From a virus, in IMG/VR virus record IMGVR_UViG_3300008111_000183, positions 1 through 32,412 of that record: DNA of 32,412 nucleotides. One strand, 5' to 3'. Position numbers and translations under genes: made by a program. Under the pieces are notes generated by a model, which made no database searches, had not been told where the DNA came from, and was given only the letters and a program-made list of their open reading frames with translations. Positions within the stretch are counted from its first letter, which is position 1. Every line of letters begins with the position of its first letter. Positions 10,201 to 18,004 of this stretch are shown here, piece after piece.

Positions 10201-13200
10201 ATTGACATCTCTTGTTACTGGCTTACCCTTGGCATCTGGACCAATGAGTCCCTTAGAGAAGTCTGGCTTAGATAGAGCCCATGCTTTTGTAAGGTCGCTA
10301 GGAGATGTGTAAAGCTTTCCTGTTGGGCTTGAAAGATCTTCCCACCACTTGTTTGCCCATTCAATAAAGACAGGAGGAACTTCGTCTAAATTCATTCCAG
10401 CAAAATGCTTTACTGTGACTTTGTCATCATCTGATGCTGTGAATTTATCAAGAGCATCTCTTAGGATCTTAGGAATGTCTCTTGTTGAAAGATTTTGCTC
10501 TGTTCCCTTTACCTTTACTGGTGTAGGAACTATTCCTAGGTGCTTAGAAATATCTGGTCCATTTAGAATAAAATCAGCTTTTCTTGATTTATCTCTCAGC
10601 GCTGAGTCAACATTCCAATAACCAATAGAATCAGCGGTTCTTGGATCTGTATTGTCTGGGAACTCTTTAGACGCTTCTACCTGAACAGACTTATTAAATA
10701 CAATGTATGTAATCTTCTTATCTGGCTTCTCTGCCTTAATACGCTTTGCAGCAAGCTTTAGAGTAGAAGTTTTTCCAGTTCCAGCCAAAGCACGAACTAC
10801 AACATTCTTTCCAGTCATTACCGCATCAATAACTGATCTTTGCTCAGATGTTGGGTTGATACTTGCAATTCTGCTGTAATCAAAAACATCTTCGTCTGTG
10901 CCAAGAGCACTTGGTGTTGGCTCTTCATCGTCTTCTTCTGGCATAACAGCCATAGCTTGTAAACCAGTTACAGGACTTGTATATGAATCTAGAGCGTTCT
11001 TTAGATCTATAGAGGTCGTATTCTTTTGATTCTCACCAACCCAAGTAATTGTTCCATCTGGTTTAATTGTTGCAAGATGTTCTTTTCTTAGGATGTACTC
11101 TGGAGTTGCTTTGAAAACAAGAATGTCGTCTGGGCTAGAGATATTCATCATCTCTGCATAGCTTGCAAGCTCTCTTCCATTTGGCTTATCAAAACCAAAG
11201 GTTACATTCATAGGTTCGCCAGTCTTAAGACTTGGCATAAAGCTCTCTGTAGAAATTTTAGCTGGAAGATTTGCCTTGATAGCAGAGACAGTTTCTGGAG
11301 ATGTAGAAACAAAGTTTAATTCTTCAGCAAGCTTGTTACGCTCTGCTTCTTTATCTTTCCAAGTTTTTGCGAGCTCTTCAGGATTTGGAAGATTCTCTGG
11401 AGCATCTACTCCTTCAGGAACAGGCTTAGATTGAATGTTCTTAATTGTGTCTACAACATCTTGAACTGTCTTTGTAGATGTTTTATCGGCTGGTCGTAGG
11501 ATATCACCAGCATTAATAACTCTTGGTGTGTAACCATCTGTTGCAGCATCAATAATTGACAAGCTGTCGCTTGCTACAGGACCCTTAGAGCCATCGTCAT
11601 ACTTAATCTTTACATAGTTTGTATAGCCAGCCTTGCCGTAAGTATCAAATAGATTTACTACACGGCCAGTCTTCTTGTTCTTGATGTTAAGAACTCTGTC
11701 TCCCTTAGCAAGCTGTACGCCTTGTTTGGTGAGGTGTTCTGAGGTCTTTTCTCTATCTGCACCAAGTACTTGCTCCTTGATGGTTTCATCAATGTTTGCA
11801 CCCTTAACAGCTTCTTCAATAGTTGCTTCAGGCTTTGCACCAGATGTGATGTCATCAATAACATCTGCAACAACTGTCTTTACTTGGTCATCAGTTAATT
11901 CTTCGCCCTTTACTGGAGCTACAGGCTCAACGATGACTGGAGTTTCGTCTACAGGTTCTGGTTTAATAGAATCAACATTGATCTGAGCACTGCTCTTATC
12001 TCTGTTTCCATTAGGTCTAAAGATTCCGCCTTCAAGTCTTCCATTTAGATAGAAACCAGTTCCGCCATCTTCTCTATCTGAATCTCTATTCTCAAGAACT
12101 ACGCCATCTTCAATATCTGCACGGAAGACCTTAATTGCATTTGCTGGATCTTTATCGTCATCGTCAAAAGCAACTACTTCTTGGTAGTTTCCATTCTTAC
12201 CAACAATAAAGTCTCCAAGTTTTAGATCTTTGATCCTTGCGTTCTCTATAAATGTTGTGTTTTCTGGATCTTCTACCCAGTCTTTATTAATTACTTGGTC
12301 TGAGAATGCTGACTTGTAAACTTTAGGAGTTACTACAGTCTCTTCTCCATCGACAATTACAACCTTCTCGTCGCCAACAGCATTGATTTCTCCAACAGCT
12401 GCATCAACATCTGTAGTCTTACCAGAAAGCAATCTATCTGCCTGAATTGCGGCAATATCCTTGACTCTCTGATCACGGGACTTAATCCACTTGTCATATC
12501 CAGCGTCATACTTCTTGGTTGCTCCTGTTGTCTTAAAGTCTCCAGCTTGCACCTGAGACATAAGAGCGCGAAGGACTTTTTCTGTTACATCAATATCGAA
12601 TGCTGCGTCGTGGAATCCACCTGGAGCATCTGTGGAAACTCCTAGACGCTCTGCGAGTGGCTTCAAAGAATTAGACGGTGCTATAAAGCGCTTTTTCTCT
12701 TCTGAGTAAACCCAGTCTCCACCATTTATAGTTACAACATCTCCATCAGCTGGATTCTCTGGGAATTCAACTGACTTTTGATCTTTAGCTTGTAAAATCT
12801 TAGCAATTGTTCTTGTGTCTACAGCTCCACCCATTGAGAAGTTTAGACCAAGCTTTTCTGCCCAGCGCTCAAGCAAGTTAATATCAAATGTGTTGTTCTG
12901 ACCAACAAGAATTGGCTTTTCTCCAAAGAAATCGAGAAGCTTTTGTAGCTGCTCTTTGATTTCAGGCTGAGTAGCTAGCCACTCGTCTGTAATTGGATTG
13001 CCTTCAGAATCTCTTAAACGATCAGCTTTAAGAACTCTATTCCCAGCTTCATCTGTCTCGTAGTAATAAGTTGAAAGAGGTTCTCCCGGATTAATGAATA
13101 GATTTAATGTATCTACCTTTTCACCGTTTAGATATTTAGATGCTGCAACTTGGATAGGAGCATCAGGATTGAGCGAGTTAGTTACATCTTTTCCGATTGT

Positions 13201-14388
13201 CTCGAAGTCAAAGACAATAAAGCCCTTTTCATCAAGAGCCTTCATAACTTCAGGTCCATCTCCAAGAGCAAGAAGCTCTTCAGCAGATCCATAGAACGCT
13301 GGAAGGTTTGGCTTAGACTCTAGAGGAGTAACTCCCTTAAAAGCATCTTCTGTTGGGAATACTGGTGAGTAACCCTTATCTGCTTCAGCAATTTTTTCTT
13401 TACGAGCCTTCTCGAGTTCTGCATAGTTTGGAAGAGTCTTATCTGGACGATCTAGAGGTTCTTTATCTCCAGCTGCAGGAAGGTTTGTCTCTCCACGAAT
13501 TACTTCAATGTTAGTTCCAGAGCGCCATTCTTTAGTCTGTGTCTGGTGTCCAACATAATGTCCTTCAAGAGTTGTAGTTCCATCTCTATCGCTAACAACT
13601 TTAGTTACAACAAAGAATTCCTTAAGACCATCTTTGTCTCTTCTAAATGCAATGTCACCTTCTTTTACTTCAGATGCTGGAACACTGTCTGTATAGAGAG
13701 GATTATTAGGAGTTGTTGGAGAACCTGACTTTGATTCGTCATTTTCTGCAGTAACTTCTGGAGCTTGCCACAGTGCCTTACGACGAGCAAGTTCTTCGTC
13801 ATACGCTTTGTAATCTTCTAAGAATTTATCTGCAAGAGCTTTGTCTTTTGGAGCCCAGAGTGTGCGGTCCTTGTATTTAACCTTTGTCTGGTTTGGATAT
13901 GCAAAATCGCCATAGTCTTCAGCTTTAGGCTGATTTAGCTCTGGAAGATCTCCCTTTGAAGGAGGAGTTGCTCCACGATAAACCTCTGGTGCGTAGTTGT
14001 CAGACCAAAGCTTGCTGGACTGCTCTACTGAACCTGGGTAGTAGCCAGTAACTCTGTATGAAGGAACTTCTTGAACTTTTCCGTCAACTCTAACTGGCTT
14101 AGTTCCTTCTTGTTCTATTTTTGTAATAGTGAAGAAGTCATCAGCTTTTACATCGCCTGGCTGTAGTTGAGAAGTTCTTGATTTAATCTTTTTAACAAGT
14201 GTGGATGCTGGAGTTGACTCTGCTGCTGGTGTAGCTGGAGCTTCTTCAGTTTTAGCTTCTGGAGCACGAGTTTCTACAAATTTATCAAATATTTCTGTAT
14301 TTCCAGTATTACCGTCTTTATCTTCGTATTCAACAAATACTCCACGACCAGGAACTGGAGCATAAGTTACTTTTTTAACTTTAACCAT
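7261..14388 (-). CDS. Giant polyvalent protein: DEDDh exonuclease, SF1 helicase, ArdC-like and two zincin domains
   Basis: 2375 aa from the first ATG, but the same frame stays open to 14640 without ATG, GTG or TTG, and the protein sequence reads naturally through it (KEGDEFYLPGVGM). Domains: beta modules with GDxF/GDI starts (~1-370); DnaQ-like 3'-5' exonuclease ~385-620 with FDFET, GQNNTFDINLL and HDAAFDIDV; further beta modules ~700-1000; UvrD/Rep-type helicase ~1180-1770 with LAGTGKTST, DEAQD, GDSNQAIYGFRG, TAHKAKGKQW and YVAVTRA; ArdC N-domain (DUF1738-like) ~1830-1970 with GTPPWRKPW; zincin HELAHSTGH near 2019; and a C-terminal zincin with HEIAHL near 2316 followed by HNLNWYSTFLALL, resembling TIGR04338-type hydrolases. 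Such multi-enzyme fusions are the polyvalent proteins of phages and conjugative elements, thought to enter the host with the DNA. Location among head genes fits packaging into the virion. Function of the whole is inferred. Confidence 0.85.
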   Translation of the reverse strand: MVKVKKVTYAPVPGRGVFVEYEDKDGNTGNTEIFDKFVETRAPEAKTEEAPATPAAESTPASTLVKKIKSRTSQLQPGDVKADDFFTITKIEQEGTKPVRVDGKVQEVPSYRVTGYYPGSVEQSSKLWSDNYAPEVYRGATPPSKGDLPELNQPKAEDYGDFAYPNQTKVKYKDRTLWAPKDKALADKFLEDYKAYDEELARRKALWQAPEVTAENDESKSGSPTTPNNPLYTDSVPASEVKEGDIAFRRDKDGLKEFFVVTKVVSDRDGTTTLEGHYVGHQTQTKEWRSGTNIEVIRGETNLPAAGDKEPLDRPDKTLPNYAELEKARKEKIAEADKGYSPVFPTEDAFKGVTPLESKPNLPAFYGSAEELLALGDGPEVMKALDEKGFIVFDFETIGKDVTNSLNPDAPIQVAASKYLNGEKVDTLNLFINPGEPLSTYYYETDEAGNRVLKADRLRDSEGNPITDEWLATQPEIKEQLQKLLDFFGEKPILVGQNNTFDINLLERWAEKLGLNFSMGGAVDTRTIAKILQAKDQKSVEFPENPADGDVVTINGGDWVYSEEKKRFIAPSNSLKPLAERLGVSTDAPGGFHDAAFDIDVTEKVLRALMSQVQAGDFKTTGATKKYDAGYDKWIKSRDQRVKDIAAIQADRLLSGKTTDVDAAVGEINAVGDEKVVIVDGEETVVTPKVYKSAFSDQVINKDWVEDPENTTFIENARIKDLKLGDFIVGKNGNYQEVVAFDDDDKDPANAIKVFRADIEDGVVLENRDSDREDGGTGFYLNGRLEGGIFRPNGNRDKSSAQINVDSIKPEPVDETPVIVEPVAPVKGEELTDDQVKTVVADVIDDITSGAKPEATIEEAVKGANIDETIKEQVLGADREKTSEHLTKQGVQLAKGDRVLNIKNKKTGRVVNLFDTYGKAGYTNYVKIKYDDGSKGPVASDSLSIIDAATDGYTPRVINAGDILRPADKTSTKTVQDVVDTIKNIQSKPVPEGVDAPENLPNPEELAKTWKDKEAERNKLAEELNFVSTSPETVSAIKANLPAKISTESFMPSLKTGEPMNVTFGFDKPNGRELASYAEMMNISSPDDILVFKATPEYILRKEHLATIKPDGTITWVGENQKNTTSIDLKNALDSYTSPVTGLQAMAVMPEEDDEEPTPSALGTDEDVFDYSRIASINPTSEQRSVIDAVMTGKNVVVRALAGTGKTSTLKLAAKRIKAEKPDKKITYIVFNKSVQVEASKEFPDNTDPRTADSIGYWNVDSALRDKSRKADFILNGPDISKHLGIVPTPVKVKGTEQNLSTRDIPKILRDALDKFTASDDDKVTVKHFAGMNLDEVPPVFIEWANKWWEDLSSPTGKLYTSPSDLTKAWALSKPDFSKGLIGPDAKGKPVTRDVNVVMYDEAQDINPVMAKVMRDQKDVQVIYVGDSNQAIYGFRGAIDELDNVVADYDLPITETFRFGEKIAGIANRFLTKLDSKYRVKGLPGKDGEVLDVMEDPTVIITRTNGGGISAMLEMLEKNKVVGIDEKTFNDYESLIKDIEWLMRAGRAGGISPGARRPHKDLASFNTWAEVISAVQKGESLGSAAYMVNILRDKSPQDIKDVLSRIEKITNKPEPTAPYVPITLDDLKDGSKGVLGYKTISKGGRQFPVNVEYSVENGTMTISNGGDFSTLLRGAGFEYNPEKYTYSKKLDNKEELLPLFNKIKRAASGYKPEKPIEVEIITAHKAKGKQWKRVRIFDDFKGPELSEEDGQMKLPAPEEMRLSYVAVTRAEEAVELGSLAWITDVTSEADESSNLEPVEAILGMKVGKDIDPVTAEEAVKSDEKTARKLDEKTEAIADAIIEMIEKGTPPWRKPWTGGGFLPTSVSTGKPYRGTNILTLWAAATKNNWTDNRWLTYKQAEKLGGNIKKGEKATFIIHWTPRFRDVTQPDGTVEKQFYWTPPKFIPIFNVEQAENINLPPLVTRDPVPVSEAEQIVLDAYTDKPEITYRAQDGAYYTPSEDKIYMPLREQFTDPKDIFETLIHELAHSTGHKDRLGKEGKRKDLQDNYGNHKASRGEEELIAEISVALLASELGVEIDWGNVAAYADSWLKPLKDDKSMIIVAAKMAQDAVNYMMGRKDDEESTEKPVGEGVGSEGKTGEEIAEEKPATEEAPQPNVGTEGQTGEEITQANIAKNRDTSIEVKKYKDPETGEEWDLWDDVTFEDSGERGEDNQGLENIHGIYASRLLADGEYMTDRAEIDKYIADTLEKYGYGKKFFALANKKISDSTLGPITKEGFLEAAVGLANRSQMPADNPLKEIDFPLVLVRSRGIKKVALLHEIAHLMEGSWKNGKPGGHNLNWYSTFLALLDGEGFNKEANLLRSVAPVAEGDTGAINR

Positions 14389-14581
14389 TCCAACGCCAGG
14401 AAGATAAAATTCATCCCCTTCCTTAAGGCTGTCTGTAGGTTTTTTACTTTCTTCTGCAGCAGGAGCTTCAGGAGTTGGCTTGGCTGCTTTACCCTTCTTG
14501 CCACGAATGTATTCTTCAATGAGGCTGTCCTCATATGCCTTGCGACGAGCTTTCTTTGCCTCTGCAATAATCTTTGCACGA

Positions 14582-15043
14582 TCAGAAGCAATTCTGTCTG
14601 CTTCCGTTCTTCTTAAATCCAGCGCCCCACTTAAACCACATCAACTTTGAGATCATGTCTTTGCGTGATCCAAAAGGCCCAACTGGGACCTTATCTTCTT
14701 TTCTTCCAAACAGCTTATCTAGAAGTATTTGAATAGTAGGTTTATATGCTTCATCATTAAATGCTTCTGACAAAGTCTCATCGGCTACTTGATTTTCTGG
14801 AGACTTGGTATCTTCTACTTGTTCACCAAGAACAATTGCGTCAATTGCTCGTGTTAATTTATCGTAGAGATCACGAAGAGCTTGTTTTTCTTCTGGCTTT
14901 ACTTCATCTGAAAGATCAGCTTCATCAATGGCATCCTGAACAATACGGCGCTCATTAACAAGCTGCTTAAGTAAATCTTTTTTACTATTAGATAGTTCTT
15001 CTTCTTCTTCTCTATTCTGTAGGGTAGAAATCTGATCCATCAT
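14582..15043 (-). CDS. Hypothetical charged helical protein, possibly an N-terminal fragment of the giant protein
   Basis: 153 aa, highly charged and helical (LSNSKKDLLKQLVNERRIVQ, KQALRDLYDKLTRAIDAIVL), ending MISKLMWFKWGAGFKKNGSRQNCF. It begins at ATG 15043, inside the end of the 996-aa gene (32-base overlap), with no convincing ribosome site. Its last 59 bases overlap the open upstream extension of the giant gene in the +1 frame. A single base difference would join it to the giant protein through LRRTEADRIASDRAKI. It may be a free-standing gene, or the true amino end of the giant protein reached by frameshifting or hidden by an indel. Codon usage looks like its neighbours. Confidence 0.55.
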   Translation of the reverse strand: MMDQISTLQNREEEEELSNSKKDLLKQLVNERRIVQDAIDEADLSDEVKPEEKQALRDLYDKLTRAIDAIVLGEQVEDTKSPENQVADETLSEAFNDEAYKPTIQILLDKLFGRKEDKVPVGPFGSRKDMISKLMWFKWGAGFKKNGSRQNCF

Positions 15044-18002
15044 AAGGCTTATCTTTTTCTGATGCTTTTATAGCCTTTGCAATAGCTTCTGCATCTCTTC
15101 CAGTACGAGTTGCTCTGTAATAATAAGATCTTAAAAATTCTTCTGCAGACATTCCTTCTGGAATTTTTCCTAAGAATTTTCCGTCTAATGTAAAGACATT
15201 ATTATCTTGAACAACAATTTTTTGGTTTTCGTTTACTAAATCATTTTTACTACTTACATTTGTAGGACGCTTTGGGTCTAGCTTAGGCTCTTCTTCTTCT
15301 GGCTCTTCAACGCCTTCAGGACCTGTAGGTGGAGTTGTAGGAGGAACTATTGGAGTTTCAGCTTCTGCTGGCTTCTCTGGAGACGGAGCATCAAAATCAA
15401 TTTCTTCTTGAGCTGGAGATTGAGTAGTTGCTGGACGAGGCTTTAGATCAATACCAAAACGATCACGAAGCTCTCTTGCCAAAGACTTAAACTCTTCATC
15501 TGTTTGCTGCTTTGAGTGAGCATAAACTGGAAGCTCTCTTCCATCTTTAGTTGTAACTTTTTCTGTAAACTCGAAACCGTTTTCTGCCAAAAAGTCTGCA
15601 ACTTCTTTGTTAGATGTAAAAGGCTTGCCTTTTCCGTCTTTTAGAAGAGTTCTTCCACCAGAACGCTTATATGTTCCTACTGGCTTTGTTTCTTTTTCTT
15701 CTTCAGCTGGCTTCTCTTCTTTAGCTGGCTTCTCTTCTGCTTCTGGTTTAGCAATCTTTTTCATAGCCTTAGCAGCATCTTTGCCGCGAAGAGCTATAGC
15801 ATCACGAAGGGTTTCTGCAGATACTGGAATATCTATTGGCTCGCCATTTTCATCAGCAGCAGGGATAGAAGCTTTACCCAACTCTGGACCACTTCCGTCC
15901 ATGGCTTCTTTCAATTTGCTTTCTAGTAAAGAGTTAGGAGCTCTTCTATTTGAAATTGCTGCAAGCTCTAAAGCATTAAGACGATCTTCAGCTGTAGACT
16001 CGCCCGGCTTGTACATACCTTCTGGCACATCAAAATCGTCAATTTTAGGTATAACGCTTGAATAGTCGTAGTTTGGATCATTGACAATCTTGTCGAATTC
16101 TTCGTCTGAAAGACCCTTAAGAGCTGGAATCTTTCTAAGCTCTTCATCTGAAAGATCTCTTACAAGACCTTCTGAAGTATCTGCAATATCCTCTGCAACT
16201 TCATCAGATACTGGAGTAGGTTCTACTTTTTCTGGTTCTTCTTTAACTACTTCATCAAACTTTTCTTCAAGATCTGCTGGCTTTGCAGCTTCATCCGCTC
16301 TGCGTTCTTCACGAGAAGCTTTTAAATCATCTTGATTCTTTGTATCTCCTGCAATTTTGTCGTAAGCTTTTGCAAGAGCCATCTCAGCGTCTTGGCCCTT
16401 AGCTCTAAGAGCTGATGCAATTGCTTCTGAGCTAACATCCTCTGTATCTCCGTTTGGAAGATCTAGTGGTGCAAATCCTGTTGCTCTTTCAGTTGCACTT
16501 ACTGGTTCTACAGAACGAAGAAGAGCTTCTTCCAAAACTGGTGTGTCAATTTCTGCAAGTGATTCTGGATCGTCAAAATCAAATTCAGGTGTGTACTCTT
16601 CATTTGGGTTAAATTCGTATGCACGATCTGGAACTTTATATGGGAAAGCAGGAGCTGTTTCTTTTTTATCTTCTTTTTGTTTACGCTTTTTGCCATCAAA
16701 AATTTTATTAGCTTGCTGTATAAGAGGAACAGTGTCATCTGAAGTTCTAGGCTCTGGGCGTGTGTAATCACGACCTTCTTCTTCATCAAGATCTGGCTCG
16801 TCGAGCATAATCTCGTTGTTAACATCTTTCCAAGTTTGAGTAAATGCAAAATTTGTTTTCTTACCACGACGAGCAACTGCAAAAACTGGCTCATCTGGGT
16901 TCCAGAACTGACGACCTGTGTCTGAATCAATCTCTCCAAGTTTTAATTGCTTTGGAGCTGGCTTATCCAAATCTGCTGCACGCTTATTTGAGTCATCAAT
17001 AAGAGGCATTGCATCTTTAGGATTATCAAACTTAATAATGTCGTACTTATCGTCTGTGTACTTTGTGCCTTTACCTCTGTAGTCATCTTCTTTACGATAA
17101 ATACTAGGAGCTTCAGTAAAAACAATAGAATCTTCTGGAATTATTGGAGCGTTAGTTGGCTTTGCTTCTGTCTGAGAAAAACCATCTACAGAATCAGGGT
17201 CTTTGATAAAAGCTTTTAATCCTTCACCAGATTTAATAGGAACAATTGCAACTTTGCCCTTACCAACCTCAATATCAATAAGTTCTGGTCTTTCCATATT
17301 CTGATTAAGAACAACGCCTGAGTGGCTTCGTGTTGTTCCGTCATTTCTACGGACATAAGTTCTAAAGCCATCTGTAGCACGCTTCTTAAGAGATCCAAAC
17401 ATATCGAGCCATCTCTCAAAGCGGTCTGAGAGTTGAATAGACTCACGGGCACGGCGAGCAGCGGCAGAGTTTTTACCTGCATATGGATTTGCAGCTGCAG
17501 CAAGAGCCTCGAGTGGTAGTTCTGATGCTGGAAGATTCTCTAAACGAGTAAGAGCGTATTTGTATTCTGCAGAATCTGTTGGTGCAGCCATTGCAGATGC
17601 AACAAGAGACTTTACAGTGTCATCTTTAATTCGTGGATCATCTACATACCAACGAATTTTTGCTTGAACTAGTGCAGATGCTGATAGCGCATTAATTTGA
17701 GTTGATCTTGGATGAGAAATTGGGAGAAGGTCAGTGTGATCTGCTGTAAGACCTATAACTTTATTGTACTTGGCAAGTGAAATGTAGTTTGAAAGATCTG
17801 TAATAGCCTTGTGCTTACGAATAGAGAATGGAAGGTCTCTGCTTTGACTAAGAGAGCGTGAAATTACTTTATAAGCAGCTCTACGATTAATTCTACGAGA
17901 TCCTACAGAAAATTCGTTAGCTTTATCTACAAGTTCAATTACTTCACGACGAATAACTCGTGCTTGTTCACGAGTAGATAAAATTCTTTGAGAAAAAATC
18001 AT
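15012..18002 (-). CDS. Large charged head-operon protein (996 aa), unrecognised
   Basis: Residues 1-110 are basic and helical (REQARVIRREVIELVDKAN, RRAAYKVISRSL) and contain DLLPISHPRST, almost the same string as DLLPSGHPRST in the neighbouring 454-aa protein. Residues ~110-210 are Ala-rich helix. A beta segment with a GKGKVAIVPIKSG motif follows, then long acidic Pro/Glu/Lys-rich linkers. A ~30-residue element appears twice, at ~520-552 (SSEAIASALRAKGQDAEMAL) and ~722-751 (SAETLRDAIALRGKDAAKAM). No catalytic motif was found. The start ATG at 18002 lies two bases after the preceding stop, behind AGAGGAAGAG. It is probably an internal virion or packaging-associated protein, or the leading part of the polyvalent protein encoded next to it. 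Both are inferences from position and composition. Confidence 0.7.
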   Translation of the reverse strand: MIFSQRILSTREQARVIRREVIELVDKANEFSVGSRRINRRAAYKVISRSLSQSRDLPFSIRKHKAITDLSNYISLAKYNKVIGLTADHTDLLPISHPRSTQINALSASALVQAKIRWYVDDPRIKDDTVKSLVASAMAAPTDSAEYKYALTRLENLPASELPLEALAAAANPYAGKNSAAARRARESIQLSDRFERWLDMFGSLKKRATDGFRTYVRRNDGTTRSHSGVVLNQNMERPELIDIEVGKGKVAIVPIKSGEGLKAFIKDPDSVDGFSQTEAKPTNAPIIPEDSIVFTEAPSIYRKEDDYRGKGTKYTDDKYDIIKFDNPKDAMPLIDDSNKRAADLDKPAPKQLKLGEIDSDTGRQFWNPDEPVFAVARRGKKTNFAFTQTWKDVNNEIMLDEPDLDEEEGRDYTRPEPRTSDDTVPLIQQANKIFDGKKRKQKEDKKETAPAFPYKVPDRAYEFNPNEEYTPEFDFDDPESLAEIDTPVLEEALLRSVEPVSATERATGFAPLDLPNGDTEDVSSEAIASALRAKGQDAEMALAKAYDKIAGDTKNQDDLKASREERRADEAAKPADLEEKFDEVVKEEPEKVEPTPVSDEVAEDIADTSEGLVRDLSDEELRKIPALKGLSDEEFDKIVNDPNYDYSSVIPKIDDFDVPEGMYKPGESTAEDRLNALELAAISNRRAPNSLLESKLKEAMDGSGPELGKASIPAADENGEPIDIPVSAETLRDAIALRGKDAAKAMKKIAKPEAEEKPAKEEKPAEEEKETKPVGTYKRSGGRTLLKDGKGKPFTSNKEVADFLAENGFEFTEKVTTKDGRELPVYAHSKQQTDEEFKSLARELRDRFGIDLKPRPATTQSPAQEEIDFDAPSPEKPAEAETPIVPPTTPPTGPEGVEEPEEEEPKLDPKRPTNVSSKNDLVNENQKIVVQDNNVFTLDGKFLGKIPEGMSAEEFLRSYYYRATRTGRDAEAIAKAIKASEKDKPYDGSDFYPTE

Positions 18003-18004
18003 CT

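Noticed and set aside
14367-14591. Minus-strand 74-codon Leu/Gln/Lys-rich frame
   Set aside because: Overlaps the in-frame extension of the giant gene in another frame; biased composition and no independent leader.
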